From NCBI RefSeq assembly GCF_046630315.1, contig NZ_LQBD01000001.1, positions 248,001-312,000 on the forward strand: a stretch of 64,000 nucleotides of DNA. The letters are read 5' to 3'. Source of the DNA: Brucella anthropi_A (GTDB lineage: Bacteria; Pseudomonadota; Alphaproteobacteria; Rhizobiales; Rhizobiaceae). The translations under genes and the position numbers were made by a program. Position 1 is the first letter of the stretch, and the number at the start of each line of letters is the position of its first letter. The notes below the pieces were generated by a model. The model had not been told where the DNA came from and did not search any database. It was given only the letters and a program-made list of their open reading frames with translations. Below are positions 16,990-25,666 of this stretch, in pieces.

Positions 16990-18186
16990 ATGACCGATGA
17001 TATCCGCACCAGGATCGGGCTTCGACCGGTCATTAATGTTTCCGGGACGATGACATCGCTTGGCGCGTCCATCGTCGTGCCGGAGGCAATCGAGGCGATG
17101 GCGGCGATCCTGCCGCAATTTGTCGAGATCAATGATCTGCAGCGCAAGGCGAGTGAAGTGATTGCACGATTGACGGGCGGTGAGGCTGGTTTTGTCACGG
17201 CGTCGTGCTCGTCAGGCATCACGCTTGCCGTGGCCGGTGCCATGACGGGCAATAACCTGCTCGCAATTGAGAGACTGCCGGATGTGACACCGGAAAAGAA
17301 TGAAATTCTTGTGCAGACCGGGCATGTGGTCAGCTATGGTGCTCCAGTCGATCAGGCAATTCGCCTTGCGGGAGGGAAGGTGGTCCTGATCGGACAGGCG
17401 ACATCGACCCACCGTTATCACATGGAAAATGCGATTACCGAAAGGACGGCTGCGGCTGTCTATGTCGTGTCGCATCACGTGGTGGATTATGGTCTTTTGC
17501 ATCTCAGCGAATTTGTCGAGATTGCGCATGCGAAGGGCGTCCCGGTGATTGTGGATGCTGCATCTGAATACGATTTGAAGCTTTTTCTGGAAAAGGGTGC
17601 CGACATTGTCATCTATTCGGGGCACAAGTTTCTGGGTGGCCCGACATCCGGTATAGTTGCGGGTAGGAAGGAATTTGTCCGCAATGCTTTCCTGCAAAAT
17701 CTCGGCATTGGTCGCGGCATGAAAGTTGGCAAGGAGAGCATTTACGGCGTTATGGCAGCGCTGGAAGCTTGGGAAAAGCGTGACCATGCCGGAATCCGCG
17801 AAAAAGAAACCAGCTATCTTCAACTGTGGAAGAAGACGCTGGACGACCGCCCAGGCATCACTGCTCTGATCGAGCCAGATCCGACAAACAATCCGCTCGA
17901 CCGCCTGCGGGTGATCGTATCGCCGGCGGATGCCCACATCACCGCATGGGACCTCGTAACGGCTCTTGCGAAGGGAAACCCGCCAATCATTACCCGGGAC
18001 CATGAGGTGGAGCACAACTATTTCTATCTTGATCCCTGCAATCTTCACCCCGGTCAGGAAATCGTTGTTGCTCGACGTCTGGGTGAGGAACTCGACAAAG
18101 CCCGGACGTCCAACGAGATCATCGCCACACCCTTTGAGGATCGGAGCAGACATCGCTTCGATGGCTTGCTGCGCTGGCCGGATTGA
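16990..18186 (+). CDS. SelA-like PLP-dependent enzyme (EF_0838/AHA_3914 family)
   Basis: A 398-aa fold-type I PLP enzyme related to selenocysteine synthase and D-glucosaminate-6-phosphate ammonia-lyase-type enzymes. The PLP lysine lies in SGHKFLGGPTSG (about residue 221). The ATG at 16990, preceded by GTGGGAG, gives the family N-terminus IGLRPVINVSGTMTSLG; the frame is open upstream into the IclR promoter. Linked with the amidohydrolase and RidA, it likely performs deamination/elimination on an imported amino compound. Confidence 0.85.
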   Translation: MTDDIRTRIGLRPVINVSGTMTSLGASIVVPEAIEAMAAILPQFVEINDLQRKASEVIARLTGGEAGFVTASCSSGITLAVAGAMTGNNLLAIERLPDVTPEKNEILVQTGHVVSYGAPVDQAIRLAGGKVVLIGQATSTHRYHMENAITERTAAAVYVVSHHVVDYGLLHLSEFVEIAHAKGVPVIVDAASEYDLKLFLEKGADIVIYSGHKFLGGPTSGIVAGRKEFVRNAFLQNLGIGRGMKVGKESIYGVMAALEAWEKRDHAGIREKETSYLQLWKKTLDDRPGITALIEPDPTNNPLDRLRVIVSPADAHITAWDLVTALAKGNPPIITRDHEVEHNYFYLDPCNLHPGQEIVVARRLGEELDKARTSNEIIATPFEDRSRHRFDGLLRWPD

Positions 18187-18218
18187 CTGACGGTGCCCGG
18201 ATAAAGCGGAGGAACATC

Positions 18219-20054
18219 ATGGCATCAGAAAACATCACGACAATGGGAGACGGTGCTCCTGTCTTATCCGTTCAGGGACTGACGACGTCCTTTCTGGTTG
18301 ATGGTGCGTGGAAACCGGTTGTCGATGGTATTTCTTTCGATGTTGGATCCGGAGAAACCGTGGCAATCGTGGGAGAATCCGGTTCAGGGAAAAGCGTCAC
18401 GTCGCTATCTATCATGCGGCTGTTACAGAAGGATACAAGCCGTATCACGGGTAGTATCAGGTTGGGTGGCCGCGAGCTTCTGACACTTCCCGAAGAGGAG
18501 ATGCGTAGGATACGCGGCAACGAAATCGCCATGATATTTCAGGAGCCGATGACCAGCCTCAATCCGCTCTTCACAATCGGAGATCAGATATCGGAAGCGT
18601 TGCTGTGTCATTCGCAAATGTCGAAAGCAGATGCACGCGCTGAAACGATCCGTCTGCTGGAAAAAGTGCGCATTCCATCCGCAGGGTCTCGCTTCGATGA
18701 ATATCCTCATCGCTTTTCGGGCGGTATGCGTCAGCGTGTCATGATTGCAATGGCTTTGGCATCCCGGCCGAAACTGCTGATTGCCGATGAGCCGACGACC
18801 GCTCTGGATGTGACCATTCAGGGCGAGATTCTCGACCTTATCAAGACATTGCAGGAAGATGAGGGCACGTCGGTTTTGTTCATCACGCATGATATGGGCG
18901 TGGTGGCCGAAATATCGGACCGAACAGTCGTCATGTTTCACGGCAAGCAAGTCGAAACCGGACGGACTGCCGATATCTTTCGGCAGAGCAAACACCCTTA
19001 TACACGTGCACTTCTATCGGCTGTTCCCGTGCTTGGCTCCATGCAAGGCTATCAACGTCCTTTGCGGTTTCCGATCGTAGACACTGCGACGGGGCTCTCT
19101 GAGAAGCCGGTCGAAGCGGCGGATACAGTCGACAAGGCTGGCGGGCCTGTTCTGGAAGTCAAAAGCCTCACCAAGCGCTTCGAGATTTATTCAGGCTTCA
19201 TGGCTCGCTTGAGGGGGCGTGTCCACGCGGTTGAAAATGTATCCTTTGATCTTCAAAAGGGGGAAACTCTTTCACTGGTCGGTGAAAGTGGTTGCGGCAA
19301 GTCGACGACCGGGCGTGCCATCATGCGACTTACCGAACCGGATTCCGGTGAAGTTCTTGTCGAAGGTAGAAACATTCTGGCCTTGGACAAACAGGCTATG
19401 CGCGGGATGCGGCGATCGATTCAGATGATCTTTCAGGACCCTTATGCATCGTTGAATCCGCGCATGACAGTGGGGGCTGCTATCGCGGAACCCTATATCG
19501 AACATCGGTTGGGCAGCGCGCGGGAGGCGAAAGATGTCGTTGCTGATATGCTCGGGAAGGTTGGGCTGACGCCGGATATGGCGAAGCGCTATCCGCATGA
19601 ATTCTCAGGAGGGCAAAGGCAGCGTATCTGTATCGCGCGCGCTCTTGCTCTGAAGCCGAAAGTTATCATTGCGGATGAAAGCGTCTCTGCGCTCGATGTT
19701 TCGATCAAGGCACAGGTCATCAATCTCATGCTCGATCTTCAACAGAGCCTTGATCTGGCGTTCCTGTTCATTTCACATGATATGGCCGTTGTCGAGCGTG
19801 TCAGCCATCGCGTTGCAGTCATGTATCTGGGCGAGATTGTAGAAATCGGGCCGAGGTCAGCAGTGTTTGAGAACCCACAGCACGATTATACCCGCAAACT
19901 GATGGCCGCTGTTCCGGTGCCCGATCCTGATCGGCGACGGGTCCGGCTTTCGAGTGAAACGAGCGAACTCAGGAGTCCCATACGTGCGGCGGATTTCGTT
20001 GCGCCCTCCCGTGAATATCGCGAGGTATCACCCCGTCATTTCGTGGCGTTGTAG
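18219..20054 (+). CDS. Fused DppD-DppF ABC transporter ATPase
   Basis: A 611-aa protein with two ABC ATPase domains: Walker A GESGSGKS (about residue 50) with signature FSGGMRQR, and Walker A GESGCGKS (about residue 363) with signature FSGGQRQR, each followed by a Walker B (LLIADEPTTALD, VIIADESVSALD) and a peptide-transporter C-terminal extension. It energises the DppBC permeases encoded upstream. The ATG at 18219 follows GCGGAGG. Confidence 0.94.
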   Translation: MASENITTMGDGAPVLSVQGLTTSFLVDGAWKPVVDGISFDVGSGETVAIVGESGSGKSVTSLSIMRLLQKDTSRITGSIRLGGRELLTLPEEEMRRIRGNEIAMIFQEPMTSLNPLFTIGDQISEALLCHSQMSKADARAETIRLLEKVRIPSAGSRFDEYPHRFSGGMRQRVMIAMALASRPKLLIADEPTTALDVTIQGEILDLIKTLQEDEGTSVLFITHDMGVVAEISDRTVVMFHGKQVETGRTADIFRQSKHPYTRALLSAVPVLGSMQGYQRPLRFPIVDTATGLSEKPVEAADTVDKAGGPVLEVKSLTKRFEIYSGFMARLRGRVHAVENVSFDLQKGETLSLVGESGCGKSTTGRAIMRLTEPDSGEVLVEGRNILALDKQAMRGMRRSIQMIFQDPYASLNPRMTVGAAIAEPYIEHRLGSAREAKDVVADMLGKVGLTPDMAKRYPHEFSGGQRQRICIARALALKPKVIIADESVSALDVSIKAQVINLMLDLQQSLDLAFLFISHDMAVVERVSHRVAVMYLGEIVEIGPRSAVFENPQHDYTRKLMAAVPVPDPDRRRVRLSSETSELRSPIRAADFVAPSREYREVSPRHFVAL

Positions 20055-20202
20055 GGTAAGGATTTCGTCCAGGTGCGCAGTAGTAGGATAGCCCGGCATA
20101 CGGGCTCGCTCTATCGGAAATCGTGAAGATCACACCGGTGTCTGTGCGAGCATTTATGTTCTTCGCCTCAAGCCAAGGCAGTGATCGTTGAAAGTGCTTG
20201 TG

Positions 20203-20228
20203 AAAGGCCGCCCCATCGGGCGGCCTTT
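20203..20228. terminator. Bidirectional terminator between the ABC operon and the TerC gene
   Basis: Perfect 11-bp arms AAAGGCCGCCC and GGGCGGCCTTT with a CATC loop lie between converging genes. The A/T ends make it usable in both directions. Confidence 0.75.
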
Positions 20229-20248
20229 CCGTATCTCAAACCTTGTTA

Positions 20249-21268
20249 TCAGTTTTCGATCGATTTCTGCCTGGCCAGGTCTTCAACACTCATATCCGGT
20301 TCGTTGCGGGTTTTATAGAGTGAATAAAATACGCCGCTTGCGAGAATGGCGAGAGTTACGACAAGAGATAGCAGCGTGTTGATGTGAACACCCAGCGGCA
20401 CCAGGAAAATCTTGATGCCAATCAACACCAGAATGATCGCAAGCGAAATCTGCAGATAACGAAACCGGTTCATTGCGGCAGCAAGCGCAAAATAAAGCGC
20501 GCGCAAACCCAGAACTGCAAAGATATTCGATGTATAGACGATGAAGGTATCCTGCGTGACGGCGAAAACCGCAGGAACAGAATCGACTGCGAAGATCAGG
20601 TCCACAGTTTCCACCATGATAAGAGCGACAGCCAGCGGGGTCAGCCAGACGACCATCTTGCCGGTCTTTGGGTGCGGTTGCCTGACCGTGAAATTGCGGC
20701 CATGCAATTCGCGGGTAATATTGAACCGCCGACGCAGAAACTTGAATATGACATTGTGTTCGATGTCAGGCGCTTCATCCTGGTGGCCGAACATCTTGAA
20801 GCCGGTAAAGACAAGGAACGCGCCGAAGAGAAACAATATCCAGTTAAACTCGTGCACGAGCGCGGCGCCGAGTCCGATCAGGATTGCGCGAAAAGCTATG
20901 ACGCCCAAGATACCCCAGAACAATACGCGATGCTGGTAAAGCCGGGGAATGCGAAGGAAGCCGAAAATCGTTGCGATAACAAACATGTTGTCCATCGCAA
21001 GGCTTTGCTCAATCAGATAGCCGGTGTAAAACTCAAGCCCGGCCTCAGCGCCGCGCTGCCACCACACCCAGCCACCAAAAGCCAACGCGATCAAGACATA
21101 GAAGCCGTAGAGGAGAAGACTTTCCTTTGCTTCAATCTCGTGCTCGTCACGATGCAGGATGCCAAGGTCGAAAACCAGCAAGCCGACGACGACAATGATA
21201 AATGCCGCCCAGAAATATACAGGTGTGCCGAGAAAATCGCCCGAAAGGGCTAAAATAAGCGAATCCAT
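20249..21268 (-). CDS. TerC/Alx-family integral membrane protein
   Basis: A 339-aa membrane protein with about eight to nine hydrophobic helices. The family signatures QSLAMDNMFVIATIFGFLRIP (about residues 85-105) and IFAVDSVPAVFAVTQDTFIVYTSNIFAVLG (about 220-250) carry the acidic residues in membrane segments thought to move divalent metal ions; Alx relatives export manganese. The ATG at 21268 (MDSLILALSG) is chosen over the longer frame to 21373, whose N-terminus is not membrane-like. Confidence 0.9.
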   Translation of the reverse strand: MDSLILALSGDFLGTPVYFWAAFIIVVVGLLVFDLGILHRDEHEIEAKESLLLYGFYVLIALAFGGWVWWQRGAEAGLEFYTGYLIEQSLAMDNMFVIATIFGFLRIPRLYQHRVLFWGILGVIAFRAILIGLGAALVHEFNWILFLFGAFLVFTGFKMFGHQDEAPDIEHNVIFKFLRRRFNITRELHGRNFTVRQPHPKTGKMVVWLTPLAVALIMVETVDLIFAVDSVPAVFAVTQDTFIVYTSNIFAVLGLRALYFALAAAMNRFRYLQISLAIILVLIGIKIFLVPLGVHINTLLSLVVTLAILASGVFYSLYKTRNEPDMSVEDLARQKSIEN

Positions 21269-21725
21269 CGCCGGACCATCTCCATTTGAACAAGTGGAGC
21301 AGCCCCGACATCGCCATAGCGGTAGCCATGACCAGAGGGGCCCGGCGCTGCACTTCTTCAAATGTGTATGCATTGGCCGAGTTCAAGAGTGATATCTGAA
21401 TTTTTTGTAATGTTTCCGTTTGAGGCAAGTCACGGTTTTAGCGCAGGATTTTACAACCGCTGCGACTTGTAAGTCGCTGCAAATGCAAATTCGCACGTCC
21501 AGCCGCGCTACCCGTGTGGGTTCGCCGCTCAGCATGGCGGCAACATCGCGCGCGCGAATATTCTTTGCTATCGGTGTGGTCATTGGATGCTGGCCTTCTT
21601 CCAGCCAGCATCAATGCTGACGTTGCCCGTAAGTTTTTATCCAGTTTTGAGTTCGCTCCAGCGGTTCTGGGTTGCTGTATTCCGGGCGGTAGCGGCGGGT
21701 TGCGATGCAAAGCCATTCCGGCTAC
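21269..21725. other. Intergenic stretch between TerC and the IS remnant
   Basis: No gene with recognisable content. I looked for a yybP-ykoY manganese riboswitch upstream of the TerC gene but did not find its conserved core. The left part (to about 21450) is leader and promoter; the rest may include IS-derived non-coding sequence downstream of the transposase stop at 21726. Confidence 0.3.
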
Positions 21726-22033
21726 TCACACCGCATCACGTCGCGGGTTGATTGTCTGAGCGAACTCGGCAGGTGTCATCCAGCCGTTGTTCAGAGTGCG
21801 GCCGATGATCGTTGTAATCGCTGTGCCAGTTTAAAAGCGCTGATCGGGCATGGGGTCAGTGATGAGAAGAGCGTTTCATTCAAGAACTCGTCTCGTAGCC
21901 GCCCATTGAAGCTTTCGATGAAGGCGTTCTGGATCGGCTTGCCCGGCGCAATGTAGTGCCATGCCACCTTGGTCCGATCTGTCCATTGCAGGATCGCGTT
22001 GCTGATGAGCTTGATGCCGGCACGACCTTCCAT
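21726..22033 (-). pseudogene. IS3-family transposase OrfB remnant
   Basis: The minus strand encodes the C-terminal part of an rve integrase domain. WHYIAPGKPIQNAFIESFNGRLRDEFLNE-type sequence is at about 21880-21960, followed after frameshifts by LNWHSDYNDHRPHS and WMTPAEFAQTINPRRDAV, ending at a stop at 21726. The DDE glutamate region (FIESFNGRLRDE) is present, but the reading frame is broken at least twice and the N-terminal part is missing, so it cannot transpose. It abuts the aminotransferase stop at 22055 and marks the left edge of the GC-rich catabolic segment. Confidence 0.85.
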
Positions 22034-22054
22034 CTGGGAACCGCCCGGCTGGTC

Positions 22055-23224
22055 TCAGAGCGAGCCGAAGAAGCGCTGTAGCCGGTCCATCGCTTCGTTG
22101 ACGCTGTCAAGCGACTGCGAGCCGAAGCAGACACGCAGATACCCTTCGCCGGCCGGGCCATAGAAGCTGCCAGCCTCCAGTACCACGCCCGCTTGCTTCA
22201 TAATGCGTTCGGCCATGTCCTGCGACTTGTGGCCGAGCGCTTTAATGTTCGGAAAGGCGTAGATCGTACCTTCCGGCCAGTCGCAGGTCACGCCCGACAT
22301 CTGGTTGAGCCGCGTTACCACGATGTCGCGCTTGGCCTTGTCGTCGGCCACCAGTTCCGCGAGCGCGTCGCTGGGGCCGGTTACGGCGGCCAGTGCGCCC
22401 GACTGGATAAAGGTGTTCACATGGGTCACGTCGTTGGTGGTGATCTTGAGGATGCCCTCGATCAGATGCGCCGGAGCGGTCAGGTAGCCGAGCCGCCAGC
22501 CGTCCATGGCGAAGCTCTTGGTGAAGGCGAACATGGAAATCGTCCGCTCCTTCATGCCGGGCAGCGCGGCGATGGATACATGCCGCGCGCCATCGAACAG
22601 AATATCCTCATAGACTTCGTCGGACACCACTACCAGATCGTGGCGGCGGGCGATGTCGGCCAGCACTTCCAGTTCGTCGCGGCTGTAGACGCGGCCGGTC
22701 GGGTTGCATGGGTTGATCAGCACGATCATTCTGGTCTTCGCGGTGATCTTGGGCTCGATCAGTTCCGCCTTGATGGAAAAGCGGTCGCTGGCGTCGAGCG
22801 GCGCGAAGACCGGTTTCGCGCCGGCCAGTTCGATCTTGCCGATATGCTGTGGGTAGTAAGGCTCCAGCAGAATCGCCTCGTCGCCCGGATCAAGCAGCGC
22901 CATGAAGGCGGCGAAGGAAGCATGGGTCAGGCCGTTGGTGACGACGATGTCGGTGGCGGAGACGTCCATCGCGTTCCTGTCGCGAAGGCGCGCAGCCAGC
23001 GCCTCGCGCAGTTTCGGCAGGCCCTGGAAATGCGAATAATGCACGTCGCCCGCCATCATCGCATCAACGGTCGCCTGCTTGATGTGTAGCGGCGTGTCAG
23101 CATGGGGGCTTCCCAGCTCCATATGGATCAGGTCGCCAGCGCCAGCGCCGAGCGCGGCCGCCTTGGCATACATGCCAAAGGACTTTTTCGAGCTTTCGGT
23201 GATACGTCTGGCAAGGGCGACCAT
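22055..23224 (-). CDS. Class I/II PLP aminotransferase (aspartate aminotransferase family)
   Basis: A 389-aa fold-type I aminotransferase. The motifs INPCNPTGRVYS (about residue 165), SDEVYEDILFDG (about 200) and the PLP lysine in FAFTKSFAMDGWRLGY (about 233) are present. The ATG at 23224 follows AAAGAGAC; the frame runs upstream to 23335 without homology. It is the leftmost intact gene of the catabolic segment. Candidate substrates are aromatic or indolic amino acids or their keto acids, but sequence alone does not show this. Confidence 0.88.
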   Translation of the reverse strand: MVALARRITESSKKSFGMYAKAAALGAGAGDLIHMELGSPHADTPLHIKQATVDAMMAGDVHYSHFQGLPKLREALAARLRDRNAMDVSATDIVVTNGLTHASFAAFMALLDPGDEAILLEPYYPQHIGKIELAGAKPVFAPLDASDRFSIKAELIEPKITAKTRMIVLINPCNPTGRVYSRDELEVLADIARRHDLVVVSDEVYEDILFDGARHVSIAALPGMKERTISMFAFTKSFAMDGWRLGYLTAPAHLIEGILKITTNDVTHVNTFIQSGALAAVTGPSDALAELVADDKAKRDIVVTRLNQMSGVTCDWPEGTIYAFPNIKALGHKSQDMAERIMKQAGVVLEAGSFYGPAGEGYLRVCFGSQSLDSVNEAMDRLQRFFGSL

Positions 23225-23748
23225 GGCTGTCTCTTTCTTTACTATTTGCGGATGCGATCGGCGCAAACGCCAGTCGCGGAAACGAGCCTCCGCCGCGCAA
23301 GCGACGCGGGTATGAAGGCCTGACTGAGCAGGCAAGCGGGCCGGGATGGAACGGAACTTTCCTCCCCTCGCACGGACGAACCCACACCATCTACGCAGAC
23401 CGGCAGATGACCACGCCAGTCACCCGCACGGGCATCTGCAAAATAGCCCACAAGGAAGCGCGTGACCTGCCTTCGATTCGAAAACGGTTGCCGTCTTTTC
23501 TTAGTAGTAAAAGATCATTTGATCAAATCAATAATATGCATAAGCGCCTGTTGCGTCTTGCCCTTCGTTTGCCGCCTGGCATTGCCGAAACGGCGCGCAA
23601 TTGTGTCCTTGTCGGCGCAAATGGGCTTTCGCCGTATTTCCGCCATCAAATAGTCGGTCGCTCGTCACAAAGTCGATGATGTTTTGGTGCGTTTCTATGC
23701 CGAAAACGGGGTTTCCAGTGCGAAAAGGTGCTTCCGGGGGCGCTTGCC
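23225..23748. promoter_or_regulatory. Intergenic region with palindrome ATTTGATCAAAT
   Basis: A 524-bp gap upstream of the aminotransferase without a supported gene. It holds a perfect 12-bp palindrome ATTTGATCAAAT at 23517-23528 within ATCATTTGATCAA (23514-23526). The same 13-mer recurs at 58372-58384 beside a MarR gene, and a one-mismatch version is at 59337-59350, so it is a candidate regulator binding site. Confidence 0.45.
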
Positions 23749-25362
23749 TTAATTGCATCTCTCCCGCAGCGCGGAGCGCTTCAGCTTGCCGGATTCGGTT
23801 TTCGGCAGGACGGCGATCCATTCGATTTCGCGCGGATATTTGTATGGCGCGAGGTTGCGCTTGACGTGGTCCTGTAGTTCCTTCTTCAGCGCTGCGTCAC
23901 CTGCGATGCCATCGGCCAGGACCACGAAGGCCTTGACGATGAAACCGCGTTCGCTGTCGGGCGCGCCGACCACGCCGCATTCGCGGACGGCGGGATGTTC
24001 CAGAAGGCTGGTTTCAACTTCCGGCCCGGCGATGTTGTAGCCGGCCGAGATGATCATGTCATCGCTGCGGGCCTGATAGCGGAAATAGCCGTCCGCATCG
24101 ACGACATAGGTGTCGCCGGTCATATTCCAGCCGCTCTGGACGTAATCGGCCTGACGTTCATCGGCGAGATATTTGCAGCCCAGCGGGCCGCGCACTGCCA
24201 GACGGCCCGGCACGCCGGGAGGGCAGGGATCGTCGTTGCAGTCGAGGACGCAGGCCTCGTAGCCTGGGACCGGCTTGCCGGTAGCGCCGGGGCGGACGTC
24301 CGCCTCCTTGGCCGCGATGAAGATGTGCAGCATTTCGGTGGCGCCGATGCCGTCAAGCAGAGTGAGGCCGGTGGCTTCCTTCCACGCCTCAAAGGTCGGC
24401 AGGGGCAGAGCCTCGCCGGCCGAGACGCATTTGCGCAGGGAAGACAGGTCGTATTCGCCGATCCGGCCGAGCATGGCGCGGTAGGAGGTTGGTGCGGTGA
24501 AGCAGATGGTGGCACGATATTCGCCGATGGCGCGGGCGAGATCGTCCGGCGCGGTTTTGGCGGGGAGCGCCGTTGACGCGCCGATACGGAAGGGAAACAG
24601 CACAAGCCCGCCGAGTCCGAAGGTGAAGGCGAGCGGCGGCGAGCCGATGAAGACATCGTCCTCGTTGGCTTCGAGGATGTGCTTCGCGTAGCAGTCGCAC
24701 ACGACGAGAAGATCGCGGTGGAAATGGATTGTCGCCTTGGGCATGCCGGTAGTGCCGGAAGTGAAGCCCAGCAGGCAGGGATCGTCGGCGCGGGTGTCGA
24801 CGGCGGCGAAACTCTCGGGCATGTCGGTCATAAGGTCGCCCAGCTCGCCCTCCGCATGGCCCTGCCACGAGACGACACGCTCCACGCTGGAGGTCTGGTG
24901 CACGGCCTCCGCCATCTCGTCCATCAGCGGGGCGTCGCAGAAGGCGAAGCGCACTTTCGCCTTGTCTATGACCTTGACCAGTTCCTTCGCGCGCAGCAGC
25001 GGCATGGTGGCGACGACGATGCCGCCCGCCTTGATGACGGCTAGATAAAGCGCGATCTGCGTCGGCGTGTTGGCCGAGCGCAGCAACACACGGTTGCCCG
25101 TCTCCATGCCGAGCTTCGTGACCAGCATGCCGGCGATCCGGTTCACGATCCACGACAGTTCGCGATAGGTCCATTGCACGCCCGGCGCGCGCAGCGCGAC
25201 GCGGTCGCCGCGCCCGGCCTCGACATGGGCATCGAGAAGTTCATGCGCGGCATTGAGCCGTTCCGGATAGCCGAGCCGCTCCAGATTGACGAGCATTGGC
25301 AGGGCCTCGGCCGGCGGCAAATTGTCGATGACGAACGTATCGGCATGGGCAGTGACGGACAT
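23749..25362 (-). CDS. 2-aminobenzoate-CoA ligase / benzoate-CoA ligase family
   Basis: A 537-aa ANL-superfamily aryl-CoA ligase. The P-loop LGFTSGTTGMPKATIHFH is near residue 203, the adenylate motif DGIGATEMLHIF near 335, GDTYVVDADGYFRYQARSDD near 415 and the C-terminal catalytic Lys in PKTESGKLKRSAL near 525. The overall pattern resembles 2-aminobenzoate (anthranilate)-CoA ligases. It would act on anthranilate, or a related hydroxy/aminobenzoate, in the cytoplasm. It is divergent from the gentisate-type dioxygenase gene, with which it shares a promoter region rich in inverted repeats. Confidence 0.82.
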   Translation of the reverse strand: MSVTAHADTFVIDNLPPAEALPMLVNLERLGYPERLNAAHELLDAHVEAGRGDRVALRAPGVQWTYRELSWIVNRIAGMLVTKLGMETGNRVLLRSANTPTQIALYLAVIKAGGIVVATMPLLRAKELVKVIDKAKVRFAFCDAPLMDEMAEAVHQTSSVERVVSWQGHAEGELGDLMTDMPESFAAVDTRADDPCLLGFTSGTTGMPKATIHFHRDLLVVCDCYAKHILEANEDDVFIGSPPLAFTFGLGGLVLFPFRIGASTALPAKTAPDDLARAIGEYRATICFTAPTSYRAMLGRIGEYDLSSLRKCVSAGEALPLPTFEAWKEATGLTLLDGIGATEMLHIFIAAKEADVRPGATGKPVPGYEACVLDCNDDPCPPGVPGRLAVRGPLGCKYLADERQADYVQSGWNMTGDTYVVDADGYFRYQARSDDMIISAGYNIAGPEVETSLLEHPAVRECGVVGAPDSERGFIVKAFVVLADGIAGDAALKKELQDHVKRNLAPYKYPREIEWIAVLPKTESGKLKRSALRERCN

Positions 25363-25507
25363 GGATGACTCCCGGTGCAGGGTGACGGTTCACCCGGCCT
25401 TGCTGTTTTTCGCAAACCCCGATGTGACCCGGCTCGCGCGGTCAGACGCGATGCGGGCGGCGGGACTGCGGGTGGTTCCCTTTGGCTCGCCGGTTTGGCC
25501 GGCGATC

Positions 25508-25525
25508 TATTTTAAGTTTAAAATA
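25508..25525. promoter_or_regulatory. Perfect inverted repeat, candidate operator
   Basis: TATTTTAA-GT-TTAAAATA is an 18-bp perfect dyad in the divergent promoter between the CoA ligase (start 25362) and the dioxygenase (start 25667). A similar AT-rich dyad with arms ATTTTAGTT and AACTTAAAAT lies at 59310-59330. Confidence 0.5.
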
Positions 25526-25593
25526 TAATTGCTCGCGCCGGCGCGTCAACCCCGCAGGGGTGTCTGCCCATATGCGTGATACGCAGCGAAAAG

Positions 25594-25640
25594 CTATCGA
25601 AACACCCTTTTATTTTATAAAATAATATATACTATCGAAA
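25594..25640. promoter_or_regulatory. Palindrome flanked by direct repeats, candidate operator of the dioxygenase operon
   Basis: A perfect 16-bp palindrome TTATTTTATAAAATAA (25610-25625) is flanked by direct repeats CTATCGAAA at 25594-25602 and 25632-25640. It lies 27-73 nt upstream of the dioxygenase ATG, where a repressor or activator would act. The arms TTATTTTA/TAAAATAA resemble those of the dyad at 52808-52833. Confidence 0.5.
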
Positions 25641-25666
25641 AAGGGAGCAAGCTGGAGGAAAGTGTC

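Noticed and set aside
21269..21450. A yybP-ykoY manganese riboswitch upstream of the TerC-family gene
   Set aside because: The leader lacks the conserved core of that riboswitch; only general GC-rich pairing is seen.
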